Shown here: positions 47,695-60,009 of the stretch, in pieces
Layout of the letters: each line of letters starts with the position of its first letter
Position numbering within the stretch: position 1 is the first letter of the stretch
Origin: Phocoena phocoena
Lineage: Eukaryota; Chordata; Mammalia; Artiodactyla; Phocoenidae
Assembly (NCBI RefSeq): GCF_963924675.1
Contig: NC_089234.1
Coordinates: 65,197,588 to 65,261,587, forward strand
DNA: 64,000 bases
Reading direction: 5' to 3'
Translations under genes and position numbers: made by a program
Notes under the pieces: generated by a model
Told to the model about the DNA's origin: nothing
The model's database searches: none
What the model saw: the letters and a program-made list of their open reading frames with translations, nothing else

Positions 47695-49695
47695 CAATGT
47701 ATTCTTTTATTTTGCATTTTTCTGTCTTCCATAATTATTTACCTCTTTCATTATTGAAAAGCCTTCACCATGCAGATGCTGTAGAATGAGGATTTCATGT
47801 GGATTCATAGATAGTAAAATTCAATGATTTAGAGAAAGAATCTCCTGAGAAAATAACTTACTCGATTTGTTGTTTGCATACAAAATACAGAGTATTAGAT
47901 TCATTCTCTTACTCCTTTCTTTGTTCCCACTCTCCCTTCCATCCGTATCTTAATCTGTGGCCATTCAGAGGCTCACTTTTGAGGAGACAGCCTCTATATT
48001 TCTTTTGCATTAATTCTTACATAATAACATTTTTTCTTTTAATTAATATACATGTACATTGTATAACCCCATATAAAAAGACTGATTGATCGGTTTGGGA
48101 AGAGCTAAAGAAATACTAGTCTCAACAGCCAGGGGTCATTCCAAAACTGTCCCTACACAGAAAGTCTGCCAGTGCCTCTTAGATTACACACATTTCATGG
48201 AGTCTCTTACCATGAATGGACAAATGGGCAACTCTGGAAGAATTTGCATCAAAGCTGAAGAGCTGACATACTCTTTGAAACTTACTGAGATAAAGCCTCC
48301 TCTCAGCCCACTTAGAGACTAGGCTCATGCAAGTGGTACTGACGCTCGGGACCCAGCATTTCTGCTGGTTGGCAGCTGAGTGGTCTTGCACTGATCTGCT
48401 GCTATGCTGCTGTGGGGAAAGTTGCCATTTGCCTGGGATGGAAACACACTCTTTTTGGCTATCAAACACCCAGCAGTTAATTTCCATTAAAATCCAAGCG
48501 CTTTGAAAAACCTCCTTTGGGGGAAATGAGAAACCAAATAAAAAAGAAAAATTAAAAAGGATACCTTTTATATATAAAATGAAAAAGTCATTTTTAGGTT
48601 AAAGACAGTCTTAGAGAAGTAAGAAAAGTAAAAATCTTTTAAGAAATCCCTGAGGTTCTTCTTGCAACTATTGGCAACCATTCAATCTTATTTAGAATGT
48701 TGGGTTGCCTAGTTAAATGAAAGGTACAGCACATTGTGTCCTTACTGAATCTTTTAGCAGCTGAAAATGATAAAAGTCCTCATACTGCAAGAGCCTGAGG
48801 TGATTAAGGAGGAATGCAGTAACCAACCACTTTATTTAAGCCAGGGCACCAGTACTGATTTTTTCTTTTGAATATGATTTTTTAGGTAAATTTATTTTCA
48901 GACCACCTATTCCAGTCTGACTTTTGTAAAGGTCAGTGAAAGTACATGAGGTTTCATTTTCTAGAATATTTATTCCTATTTGGAATGTAATTATCGGTTT
49001 ACAGTTTGGATTCCCAGGCATTTACTGTGAAGGTGTTAGAATTTAGAGCTCCCAACATCGGGTCCAAGTGAGTTGGGCAGAGCAGTTCTCTAATGGTGAC
49101 TTCAGCACATGGATAGTGAAATGAGTCAGGATAACATGCAGTTGCTCCCCAAAGCCTCATTTGGGGGAAACTACTTTTCTTTTATATAATAGACACGTAG
49201 GTAATTTCTTCTAAAAAACACTCAAACATAACATCTGGCATATCAATCAATCAATATGTATCCAAATGTTTTTTTCCAGCCATGGTGAAAATCATTTCAT
49301 CAGTGAAGTCACACAGAATTTATGTAGACACTGAAGATTACTTCTGTGTCGTAGACACGGCTTATGTTACATATGATCCCTGCCCCAGAGAATATGAAGT
49401 TTATTTGCAAAGATTAGGGATATGAGTAAAATCCTTCAGTATTCTCCTGCTTGTCTCTTTAGCTTCCTCCCATCATTCCCTCCACCTTATCATTTGCTTT
49501 GTGGCCATGATAAATTGCTTGTACTTCCTTGCACACCAAACTTTTTCTCACCTTAGTTTCTTTCTTCAGGCCATATATCCATCTGTCTGAAAGTGTTTCT
49601 ATTCCCATCCTGTCTCCTACCTTGTCTGGGTTATTCCTAAGCATCCTGTATGACTTAGCCTGAGTCTTCATTTCTGTTCATGAAATATATCGGAC
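47695..49695. other. Largest repeat-poor stretch, no gene recognised
   Basis: 48060-48560 contains overlapping frames on both strands (78 codons plus, 102 codons minus) and an ATTTGCAT octamer at about 48244-48251. I recognise no domain and no repeat. A 47-codon frame opens at 49282 after a pyrimidine tract, but its 3' part resembles antisense L2 (see rejected items). Confidence 0.4.
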
Positions 49696-49699
49696 ATAT

Positions 49700-50245
49700 G
49701 TGTCACAATCACTGCACTTACCACTAGGGCAAATTGTGTCATTCCTTAGCTCAGAACTTTTCAGTGATACCCCATGGAACTCAAAGGAAAAGCCAAAGTC
49801 CTTACAAAGGCCTATAAGTCCCTAGCAAATACCAACCCATCACCACCATCTCTTACAACTTTCCACTAGAATTATTCGTTTTTGCTGCGCTGCCTCAGGA
49901 CTTTTGTACGTGCTCTTTTTTTTTTTTTTTTGGTCTGGACCAGTCTTGTCCCAAATATCTACATGGCTTGCTCATTTCCTTCAAGATATATATACACACA
50001 CACACACACACACATACACACATATATAATATATATACAATTTTATTATATATAAGTATGTATTAATAATAATATATATAATATATTATTTTAATATTGT
50101 ATATTATATATAATTTTTGAATCTCCCCCTGTGAAACATAGGCTCCATGAGTACATTCTCTCTGTTTTGTTCCTTTCTCTATTGCCAATATGTCCCAAAG
50201 TAGGCACTCAATTAGTATTTATTGGAAGAATAATCAACTTTAGTG
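49700..50245 (+). repeat. L2 LINE, sense, interrupted by a microsatellite
   Basis: 'AAAGGAAAAGCCAAAGTCCTTACAAAGGCC', 'CTCAGGACTTTTGTACGTGCTC', 'acatggcttgctcatttccttcaaga' and finally 'AGGCTCCATGAGTACATTC', 'CCAAAGTAGGCACTCAATTAGTATTTATTGG' are collinear with the L2 3' region. An AC/AT microsatellite and AT-rich DNA (49984-50115) sit inside it. Confidence 0.78.
49984..50115. repeat. (TA)n(CA)n microsatellite with AT-rich tail
   Basis: TATATA, then about eleven CA units, then irregular ATAT/TAAT sequence with many small palindromes, inside the sense L2. Confidence 0.92.
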
Positions 50246-50249
50246 TTTT

Positions 50250-51215
50250 TTATTCAGATTGTTAGTACTTGGAGGGCAAAAAACAGTATCTCATTAATTT
50301 TTACAAGACTAGCCTCTATAATATCATCTGGATTATTTATTCAGTAAATTGTTAATTCAAAATATTTGTTAAACAGCTACTTATTTTCCAGGTATTATTT
50401 AAGCCACTGGATTTAGGGGAGTTATCAAAATAATGTCACTTCTCTCATAAATTTTAATTTTAGTTCAGAAAATCATTGAATATTGAAGGGACAAATGAAT
50501 GTGTCTTGAAGAAGGTTGTGGACCTTAAATAGTGAGAGGGTGGGTGAGGGCACAACAGTCTAGGTTGGGAGATAAAATATATTTAGGGTATTATAGATGA
50601 GTGCTTGAAGGAAATGTAGCTGTCCATTCATACATACCAACATGCCTAGGCTCCGCAGGTGACTTACATAATTTGCCTTTCTTCCTCCTTGAATTGCCTT
50701 TACTCTAGCTGTTACATCATCACCCTACACTGATGGACATAATAATAGTTATATGTTTCATCTTTTATTCACTTTAGGGGAGTTATTAAGAACACTTCTC
50801 ACTATAGTACAGTGTTTTTCTTATGAGAAAAATTTTCTCACTTCCCAGTACCATAAGTAATTACGTTTTTGAGAAGTTGGTTTATTTTTATGGGTTTAAA
50901 ATGTATAATGTATAATTTGTAACTTCCCCTTTTCATTGCTGGTTGAAAATCCTGAGGCAAAAATGTGACCTGTCCCTGGGAAGTAAATGGTATCTAGTGG
51001 ATTGTACATTGTGTGTAAATAGAGCTTTAACTTTATTGTTTTATATCATTTAGTCTTTAGCTTACTTTCCCACTTAAGTTTTAAGTAAAAATGCATATTT
51101 TTGTATGAACCCTTAATACTGTTTGGGAAGATGAAAGAGATAAAAACCACCTATTTGTGGAATAAAGTAAATTCTCTTGGAGTGGACTAAAGTTCCTCAG
51201 GCAAGGCTTGTCAAA
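50250..51215. other. AT-rich DNA, no gene recognised
   Basis: No assigned repeat or coding feature. Confidence 0.4.
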
Positions 51216-51219
51216 GTGA

Positions 51220-52370
51220 TCACACCCATTTCATGCCTACAGTTACTGCTGAGCAACCTTTCTCTCTCCAGTCCAGAGTCATCTCCAAACTAGACTCCGA
51301 TTTCAAACTCCCTGCAGACACCTCCATTTTAACTTTCTGCAGATACCTTGAATTATTGAACATATTCAATTCTTTCCTCCCCCACCCCCACTCTCGTCTT
51401 GCACTTACATCAGTATTTTCTCTTTCAGGTAATGAAATCACCAACCTCCAAATTTCCCAAGCCAGTGTCCTGAAAATCATTCATCTCTCCTTGCTAGTAA
51501 TTCTGCCTTGTTGGTGTCTTGCAACTATGTCCCATTCTTTGCACACCTAACTACTACTGACTCGGTCCAGGACCTCCTGATTTCTCACCCGAATTATTAG
51601 ATGAATCCCTTGGTACTCCATCCTGCTCATCTCCTAGATATCCTTCACAAAGCTGCCAGAATGGTCTCTTTAAAACAAAATATTGATCCTATCACCCCCT
51701 TACTTAAAGCCTTTAAATGAGTTAAAAAGATCTTTGGATGAATCCAGAATCCTTAGGAAGATAACCAAGAAGCTTCATGACCTTGGCCCTTACTTTCTCC
51801 AGCCTCGTCTCTCACCGCTTGCCTCACCCTCCCTACCACATTCTTTGATAAAGTCATATTTTATGATACCTTTCACCATTTACTTTATATGCACTGCCCT
51901 TCCTGGTTCTTTGCTATCTCCCACAAAATTAACACATACACACACTTCTTTTTTTTGTCAGTTAGAGCACTCTTAATCAAAGAAAGATCTCTGGGAAGGA
52001 CATCCTTTTTAATTAAGCATGTAGCAATAAAGTAGTGAACCACAAACAATAGTCCAATGAGCAGACTAAACTTCTCTAATATTATAGATAGATCACCAAG
52101 TAGTCATAGCTCAAGACACAATATAAAAAAACATAACTTCTTCTGAGAAGCCTTATGTGACCCTCCAGGCTAACTTTGTTGTCTCTTCAGCATTACCCCT
52201 TCTGCATACCCTAGTTGTGGTTCTTAGCACAATATACTTATGAGAACTGTTATGCTCTAAACAACTTGAGGGCAGAAGACCATATTTTTTCCTTTTGTCC
52301 CCTTCCTGGATATGATAAGCTTTGAGTATCTAATAAATGCAGTGAAGAATCTTGAATGAGGCTGTAAATA
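51220..52370 (+). repeat. Long L2 LINE fragment, sense (degenerate ORF2 and 3' end)
   Basis: About 1.1 kb in L2 order: 'ctccagtccagagtcatctcc', 'AGACACCTCCATTTTAAC', 'AGGTAATGAAATCACCAACCTCC', 'GAATGGTCTCTTTAAAACAAAATATTGATCCTATCACCCCC', 'catgaccttggccc', 'ACTTGAGGGCAGAAGACCAT' and 'TATCTAATAAATGCAGTGAAG'. Reading frames at 51233-51550 and 51683-51976 (105 and 97 codons) are remnants of the L2 reverse transcriptase ORF or chance, and are not intact. The antisense frame at 51220-51480 is a shadow. Confidence 0.75.
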
Positions 52371-53265
52371 TAAAACAGTGTAGAGGTTGGTAAAGACTCG
52401 CCAGTTCTGGGTAATCACATGATTGGAGAAGCATAGATGAGGGAACTAGTAGGTCAGGTAGCAGATGGTTGGGCTTTGTGATACTGAGTTCTACAGGCTT
52501 TCCCCCTCCTCTTTACCCTTACTGTTCAGGGAACATTAGTAATCACAAGTAACTGGGGGAAACATATTTTGTTGTTGTTGTCATTATTATTTACAATCTC
52601 ACATTGCTTTCTAAGGAAGACAGATCTTAATTTTGTTCTGAGTGTGATAACATGTTGGGTTGTATGATTTCGGTAGGTGGAGCTGGTGCAGAATGGATGT
52701 CAGGAATCTAGATTTCATACAGGAACTTAGAAGGTTAGTGCTAGAAGGAACCTTAACCCAGTCCCCACCTAAAATGTGGTCTGTGAACTAGTGCTGGTCA
52801 GTCCATAACAGTGACCCCAGTTGATGGAAAGCACTTAGAAATTGTTATAGTGACTTAACAGAGCACTTTTATATCTGTTTAATCTAATAGAAAAATGTAG
52901 GATTCTGTGTTGTATAAATTTATTTTCTATTAATTCATACTTTGTATATATTTTTTAAAGCATTGGTTCATAACAGATTGGAAAGATAAAATAACTAGTT
53001 CTTTAGTACACAGAGGAACACTCCTTTAATGCATGTCTTTTCAGTAAACCTTAAAGAATCTGGTTGACAAAATTTTCTGTGTAGAGTCTCTCTGCAGATC
53101 CTCATGAAGCTCATATGTAGACCTCCGGAAGGACTCTTGATATGGCTAAAACCAGTCATTTATAGACAAGAGCACTGAACACTAGAGAAGTGAAATAATC
53201 TATCCAAGATTTGATAGCGAACTGGAATCAACACTTAGTTTACTTCACCAAAATAATGTCTTGGT

Positions 53266-53299
53266 CTTCCTGTTTCTAAATGCTTCCTGTTTCTAAATG
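53266..53299. repeat. Perfect 17-bp tandem duplication
   Basis: CTTCCTGTTTCTAAATG occurs twice back to back (53266-53282 and 53283-53299) with no difference. Confidence 0.95.
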
Positions 53300-53704
53300 C
53301 CCCATTTATACCGCTTGATAGCACCAGAATGGGGATTGTGTCTTTTCTTCTCAAACTTTGTGATGCACTATACTGTGGCATGGGGCTTTGGGGAGATTGG
53401 CCTGCTCTGCCCACCTGCTTAAGATAACATATACAATACACTATTATGACATTGTAGCAAAATTAAAGGGCAACCTGTGCTGCTAGTATGACTATTAACT
53501 GTTGATTCCAAAATCTATTCTTGATGTAGCTTACTTTAACCTTTATTGAAAGAACAATAACTCTTGACTGACAATTTTGTTTGTGGAAAATGCCTTTAAT
53601 TTAATCTAGAGCCTGGTGATGCTACCTAGAAAATATGGACATTGCCAACATATGCATTTTATTTTGTTTTCATCTGAGTCTCATGGCCAAAGCTGGTTGC
53701 TACC

Positions 53705-53724
53705 AAAAAAAAAAAAAAAAAAAA
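53705..53724. repeat. Poly(A) run, about 20 bp
   Basis: A run of 20 A residues. I see no SINE or processed transcript upstream of it, so its origin is unknown. Confidence 0.9.
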
Positions 53725-54482
53725 GACAATGAGAAATGATGTCTCTGAAGTTTGAAGTCTGATGTGAGAGAGAGTCTGCAGAGTCACAAATGAAAGCATC
53801 CAGGCAGAAAGGATATCTTTGGCTTTCTTGTCGTGTGTGATTGATGCTTTCCTTTAGTCACTTGAGCTCATGTGTCCTAGTACTTTTTTCTCTTGGTGCC
53901 ACAGTCATAATTAATGATTAAGGTACATAACTAGTATAACACCTGGCTGTTAATTTCAGGAAGTAGATTGGGGTGCACAGCATTTGATCTCACAGACACT
54001 CAGGGCAAGTCTGTAGAGCCTCCTTCATTGCATAAAGCTGAATGCTCTCCCTTTCCCCATCCCCGCTACGATTTTGACAACCTGCCCACACCTGAACAAG
54101 TCAGTCTCACCTCTTTCTCTGTCGCTGTTCTTTTCCAGTCCATTTCACAAGCTGGAAGAAATAAGATAAATTAAATTGCAATTGTGTGTGTATGTGTTTT
54201 AAAGGTACTGAATGCAACTTGTATAAATCACCATTATTTATGTTAACAGTAAGTAAATCTTCACATTGTACCAAATGCTTTCTACCAATGATATAGACAT
54301 GACTGGTTTTATGTAAACAGTAACTCTGAAATCGTGCACCTGTCTTTGGTCCCTTTTGTTTTACATACAGTCAGTCTGTGTCCTCTCTGCTTCCAGATTC
54401 AAATACCTGGCTAGCTTGGCCTTTTCTTTCTCTAGATATTCCCTCCTGGATATTTTGGGTCAATAGGGTCAATATTTGGGTC

Positions 54483-54513
54483 AAAATTTAAATCTTAAAA
54501 AGATTTAAATTTT
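54483..54513. repeat. Perfect inverted repeat, 14-bp arms, 3-nt loop
   Basis: AAAATTTAAATCTT (54483-54496) is followed by AAA and by its exact reverse complement AAGATTTAAATTTT (54500-54513). Just upstream, GGGTCAATAGGGTCAATATTTGGGTCAAAA is a short degenerate tandem of GGGTCAA. Confidence 0.95.
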
Positions 54514-55839
54514 ATTTTTATATAGCTTGAAGATAACATAATTAGAAAGGAAAACTGTAATCTAAACAGTCTCATAATGGGAGCATATGCCAATAAAAAT
54601 GATTCAGGCTGGTTTTCTCTTTTGAGTGGTCCACATCACTACTCTTGATCATAAGCATAGAAATTTTAGAGATGAACTAAAAGTAAATCTTATTAAGTGG
54701 TCAAGAGGCTGGAGGAAGTAAGAAAATAACACAGCTCTCAAATTAATTAAATTCAGATTGCCAGTAATTTTAATCATGTTGACAGCTATTTACTTTGCAT
54801 CATTTTAGCTAAATAAGCAAACTATTACTCTGTGGATTCTATTCCTCAGCTAACTTGACTGCCATAGTAAAGATGAACATCTTATTATTTTCAATACCTA
54901 AAATGGATTTCCAGTTTCCGGATGGGAAATTAAACCAATCATATTTCTTTCTTTCCCTTCATACTCTAATGCCATGGAACTGACTAAAGAAGTACCAAAT
55001 GAGCAAAAGAAAATCTGTAACAATGCTGGAAAACAGGGAATGGTGACATCAATAAGCAGACACTTTCAGGAATTTAGTTTTTGAAAATGAAGATGTGTTG
55101 GGTTTACCAAGGAGCTGACAAGGGCTTTTTTAAAGCCTAATATCAGCAAAGTAGGGAAACCTTGAGAGGCAAGTCAGCAAATCTCTCCAATAGAAAACTG
55201 ATGGAAACCCAGGCTTGGGAAACTATAGCATTATTTAACCCCTATTTGGAAGGATGGGTGTATCAGTGAGAATAACGCAGTAGGGCTTCTAGAATTTATC
55301 AGAGCTCTGCAGAAAGATGTTAAACAAAATATTTGCTTTAGTGCTTCCTCCAAGTGCTGTCATCAGCATCCTAAATGCAGTTGGAGCTTTTCTTACCCAC
55401 CTCACTCTTGCTTTTCCTTTTGGAACACAGTTGTCAGGTTCATTCCCAGTACCTGTACCTGGAAGGAAATCTCACTTTCTGCTTCTCTCTGTTCCCTGAA
55501 CATTGCAATTTCATGACATCAAATGTTGGCTCAAGCATAAGGAGCCATTAACAGCTACCCCAGTATGGGCCATCTAAACCTGAACCCAGAAATATGAAAA
55601 GATAATGAAATAACCCATCACTGGGGAGAAAAAGAGGAAAGCTGGAACTCAGAGCAAATGTTCCCAATGAAACAAAGGAAACAGAGATATTGCGGATAGG
55701 TAATCAGAAGAGAAGTATTTAAAATTCTAATTAATGTCCTCATTGATAATTGAGACATTGGCTTTTTTGTCATCTTGTCTCTGTAAAATAGTACAGTGCT
55801 ATGTAAAAGGAACAATAGGGTAATTTTACTGACAGATTA

Positions 55840-56050
55840 CTATACAGCATGCACTGTTCTCTGATCTTTACATACTAACTCATTCAATCCTCACCATGAC
55901 CCTATGAAAGATAGGTTATTATTAGCTCCATGGGATGAGGAAACTGAGGCATAGTTAACATACCTTGCCCAAGGTTAAATAGCTATTAAATTGCCAGGCC
56001 AAGGCTCAAAAGAACCGAAGTCCAGGCCAGTACCTTTTAATTATTACTCT
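55840..56050 (-). repeat. MIR SINE, antisense, well preserved
   Basis: 'CTAACTCATTCAATCCTCACCATGACCCTATGAAAGATAGG', 'GGGATGAGGAAACTGAGGCATAG' and 'TACCTTGCCCAAGGTTAAATAGCTATTAAATTGCC' are the antisense MIR core in order. Confidence 0.87.
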
Positions 56051-56054
56051 GAAA

Positions 56055-57305
56055 GGTAGCTGTTGTTTTAAAGGAAAAATAAAACAACAACACAAACAAG
56101 CAAATTAATAGGAAAAGTAAAAACAGAACAGCTACCCATGAAAACCAGAAGCAAACTCAAGGAATTATCCCATACCTTAGATTCGAGAACAAGGAGTTGG
56201 AAAATCTCAGTAAATATTAGAAACATGGTATTTAGACACAAAGATCCAACACATAAAATCTTAGAAAGATAAAATGAGTTGATTGAGGAGAAGCAATCAT
56301 CACAGGAAAATATATTCCCCTGAGCTAAAGACTTGAGGCTACAGACCAAAAAAATTGACCAAGAGCTGAGTCAGTAATAATGAAAGAAGACTCACACCTA
56401 AACATTATTGTGAGATTTCTGAATTTCAATAATAAAGAAAAAACCCTATAAACTTCCTAATAGAATGCAAGAATATTTACAAAGGCAAGAAATCAAATTG
56501 ACATTGAGCTTCTAATCTGACACTCTAAGCCAGACAATGTACTTGAAATAAGTAGAAAAATGCCCTTGTTTAGTTTATTCAGATGTCTTTTGATGTTTAC
56601 TTTGAAATGATGAATATAATGAGGTCCATATGTAGTCTGAACTGCCTTCAAGATTATGCAGTATGTCCTTTGATGATGTAGCTGCATTTGCTACATCTAA
56701 TTGAAGGAATTTAATTATTGAGATATTGGAAGCTTACATATATCACTTTCCATCAATGAAGAGATTCTTAATAAACACATGTCTAGAATTTTTGTATCCC
56801 AAACTAAAAAAATTCAGTATTCAGTCAAGCCTGCTTCATTAAGGTGTTGTCATTTTATTTTGTGGTCATGACTTTTATAATGTTCTAATGTGATTGTTTC
56901 TTCTGATTTGAGGGGAGGATACATAGACTGACATAATTTAGCAACATTTAATGAATCTTTTATTCTTTTTCTAATAATTTTTAGTGACTTCGACCCCCTA
57001 GTGTCAAGATTATAATTTCATTAATGTATGTAATTTGCCTATACGATGATTGAATGAGCAAGAATCTTTAACAAAGAAATAAGCATGATGAAATACATAA
57101 ACAAAGGTAGTACACAGTCTTATTAAAGTGATGGTAAATGATGATAAATTCAGTTTTCAAATATTTTGCGTGCGATTTGTTATCAGCTGTGGACATTTAA
57201 TGCCTCATTAGACGTGGATTAAATCACTAGTTTAGAATCTATCCTCAGCAATAGTAAATGCCCATTACATCCAATTAGAATACAAACTGAGGTGGAAAGA
57301 AGTTG
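56055..57305. other. Unique DNA, no gene recognised
   Basis: Short frames on minus (93 codons at 56068-56349, 64 at 56493-56687) have no recognisable domain. Confidence 0.4.
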
Positions 57306-57309
57306 AAGT

Positions 57310-57440
57310 AAGAATGAGAGTTAGGTTCCAGTTCTGGCTTTGCAACTAACCACTTCTGTGACCTTGGGAAAAGTATTCAAATATCCAAAAATAAGCATTT
57401 GAAATAAAGTTTTAAGACTCTTGAGCACTTAATCTGGGCT
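57310..57440 (+). repeat. MIR SINE fragment, sense
   Basis: 'GAGAGTTAGGTTCCAGTTCTGGCTTTGCAACTAACCACTTCTGTGACCTTGGGAAAAGTA' matches the left half of MIR. The 3' half is lost or unrecognisable. Confidence 0.6.
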
Positions 57441-57769
57441 CAGTCAATCTTAGTTCTTATTCTGAAAGTGATGTCCATCTTTAGGATCCAGACTATGACC
57501 GAAACCTACACTGTAGGTCTTTGGTAATACATAAATTTTAAAAGAAGTAATGCACTCCAATTCAAACATTAATAGGATGATTTCAGTAATGGTTTTCAGC
57601 AATTGTACAAAATTGATATTGATTAGATCTTAATTGAAATTCCTAATAAAAAGATTTATCATTAGCCATGAAGTTATCCACTTAAGTACTCAAATAATGT
57701 TTGAGAATGCTTTAAACTTTTATGTTTTACAGATTGAAAACAAATATATATATACAAAGTTATTTACAT

Positions 57770-57777
57770 ATATACAC

Positions 57778-57811
<34 letters not shown>
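57770..57811. repeat. (TA)n microsatellite
   Basis: ATATACACATGTG followed by about 14 TA units. A looser TG-rich stretch follows at 57859-57890. Confidence 0.93.
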
Positions 57812-57813
<2 letters not shown>

Positions 57814-57997
57814 GATTCTGATAGTTTGTTGAAAAGAATACAAGATTAAGTGCTATGTTTTGTGTGTGTGTATGTTTCTATGTGTGTGTTCATCATTTAT
57901 AAATGGGGTATTAGAGGCATTATTCCAGGCAAATATCTATTCATGTCTCTTCCACTACCTGTAATTCTAGTTTACTCTGAAGCTGGTGGGCGTACTC

Positions 57998-58630
57998 TGT
58001 GGTAGGCAAAGTTCTGAAGATGTCCCCTCAAGATTCCCATTTCTCGTTACAATCAAACACTAATCTAGGTCCTGCTGTAAAGGAATTTTGCAGATGTAAT
58101 GAAGTTAAGGTTACTAACCTATTGACTTTAAAAAATGAAGAGCGTCTTGGATTATGCCAGTGGGATCAATGTAATCGCATAAGCCCTGAAAAGCAGAAGA
58201 AGGAAGCAGAAGAGTAAGAGAGATGAGCACAGAAGAGATGAGGCAGAAGAGGTCAGAAAGATTCAAAATATGGGAAAGACTCAACCCACTGTTGTTGCCT
58301 TTGAAGATGTAGAAAGAGGACCTTAAAGAATGCGGGCTCTCTCACTGGCTGAAAGCTACAAGGAAATGTAGACCTTGGTCCTACAGTAGCATGGAACTGA
58401 ATCCAGCCAATAACCTGAATGAGTTTGGAAGTGGGTTCTTCCTCCAAACCTCCAGATAAGAGTCCAGGCTGGCCAACATTTTGATGTCAGCCTTTTGAGT
58501 CCCAGGGCAGAGGAATTAGCTGAACTGCCCAGACTCCTGACCTATAGAACTGTGAGATAATACATTTGTATTGTTTTTAAGCTGCTAAATTTGTGGTAAT
58601 TTGTTATGGCAGGGATAGGAAACTACTACA
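57998..58630 (+). mobile_element. MaLR-like solitary LTR, old
   Basis: Begins TGTGGTAGGCAAAG and ends GGAAACTACTACA, with 'TTTTGCAGATGTAATGAAGTTAAGG', 'CTTGGATTATGCCAGTGGGATCAATGTAATC' and 'TAATACATTTGTATTGTTTTTAAGCTGCTAAATTTGTGGTAATTTGTTA' in LTR order. The flanking TACTC and TACTG agree at 4 of 5. The class (ERVL-MaLR, MLT1-like) is by recall. No internal region remains. Confidence 0.68.
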
Positions 58631-58837
58631 TACTGAAAAGAAAGTGTGGACATAATCTCAGATAGTGGTTCTTAGTGACTCTCAGGACCCATTGAAAGAA
58701 GAATTTAAAGAATTTTGAGGTGAAACATCTATATTATTTAAATATTTCTTTCTCAAAATTCTCAATTTTCATTATTGGACTGGCACTTCTTTTTTTTTAC
58801 TTTGAATAGAATTTTGGAAGTTTATTTTTATTATTAT

Positions 58838-59425
58838 TTTTTAACATCTTTATTGGAGTATATTTGCTTTACAATGGTGTGTTAGCTTCTGCTCTACAAC
58901 GAAGTGAATCAGCTATACATATACATATATCCCCGTATCTCCTGCCTCTTGTGTCTCCCTCCCCTCTAGGTGGTCACAAAGCACCCAGCTGATCTCCCTG
59001 TGCTATGCAGCTGCTTCCCACTAGCTATCTATTTTACATTTGGTAGTATATGTAAGTCCATGCCACTCTCTCACTTTGTCCTAGCTTATACTTCCCCCTC
59101 CCCGTGTCCTCAAGTGCATTCTCTACGTCTGTGTCTTTATTCCTTCCCTGCCCCTAGGCTCTTCAGAACCTTTTTTTTTTTTTTAGATTCCATATATATG
59201 TATTAGCACATGGTATTTGTTTTTCTCTTTCTGACTTCACTCTGTATGACAGAGTCTACGTCCATCTATCTCACTACTAATAACTCAATTTCGTTTCTTT
59301 TTATGGTTGAGTAATATTCCATCATATATATATACCTCATTTTCTTTATCCATTCATCTGTTGATGAACACTTAGGTTGCTTCCATGTCCTGGCTATTGT
59401 AAATAGAGCTGCAATGAACATTGTG
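58838..59425 (-). mobile_element. LINE-1 3' end, antisense, 5'-truncated
   Basis: Reverse 3' UTR ('AACATCTTTATTGGAGTATATTTGC', 'GTGGTCACAAAGCACCCAGCTG', 'CCACTAGCTATCTATTTTACATTTGG') and then the ORF2 end ('GTTGAGTAATATTCCATCATA', 'TGTCCTGGCTATTGTAAATAGAGC') to about 59425. The frame at 58970-59206 is an antisense artefact. No duplication resolved. Confidence 0.88.
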
Positions 59426-59429
59426 TGGA

Positions 59430-60005
59430 CCAACTTTTTTTAAAAGAAATATAGAAATGTATTTTATTTTCCATGCAGTTTCTTTTCTCTTACCATCTTC
59501 TCCCCACCCTCACTCTCCCAAGGACGCCATTTAAGAACCTCAGCATTCTGTACCTTTAAGAATTGTTAAAATTGAAGAAGAATAAACTCTATCTAACTGT
59601 ATGCTGACAATAATTTAAAGATTAATCCTTTCTTCACTTCTTCAATTTTCTTATCAAATCTTCGGAGGATGTATGCTAAAGAGGACTGTTATTTACAGAG
59701 CCAGCTGGGAAGGAGTGTGCCCATACCATCCTCCACTGAATGCTCCCTCTCTTAATTAAAAAGAGCTGCCAGAAGAGAGGTGCTGTGGGTAAATATAGCA
59801 GTTGAGTGAAGGAATAAAACATTTGATTTTTTTTGTTTACATTTTTAGCATCATCTGATATCACAAAAAACCTACTGTAATACCTCATTATGAAATATTT
59901 AGATATACCAAAAGACTGAGGAAAATGTATGAACACTGTTGTTAACACCAATCAGCTTAAGAGAGAAAACATAAAAATAACGTAGGCTTCATTTTTTCCC
60001 CTCCT
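59430..60005. other. Unique spacer between two antisense L1s
   Basis: No coding or repeat assignment. The 91-codon minus frame at 59676-59951 shows no domain. Confidence 0.4.
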
Positions 60006-60009
60006 AATC

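Larger units (their letters stand above)
52375..55835. other. Mostly unique DNA, no gene recognised
   Basis: Small features are listed separately (17-bp tandem duplication, poly(A) run, inverted repeat). Antisense MIR-class pieces are possible at 52740-52790 and 53150-53250. No supported coding sequence; the open frames at 53968-54174 and 55317-55499 lack motifs. Confidence 0.4.

Noticed and set aside
48179..48487. 102-codon minus-strand frame overlapping a 78-codon plus-strand frame
   Set aside because: Opposing frames in the same block, neither with a motif. Kept only as a non-coding candidate in the findings.
49282..49425. 47-codon frame beginning at ATG right after a TTTTTTTCCAG-like acceptor
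   Set aside because: No donor site or partner exon was seen, and the second half resembles the antisense L2 3' end ('gacacggcttatgttacatatgatccctgcccca'). Coincidence is more likely than a gene.
53705..53724. Poly(A) run as the tail of a processed pseudogene
   Set aside because: No transcript-like or SINE-like body precedes it, and no flanking direct repeat was found.
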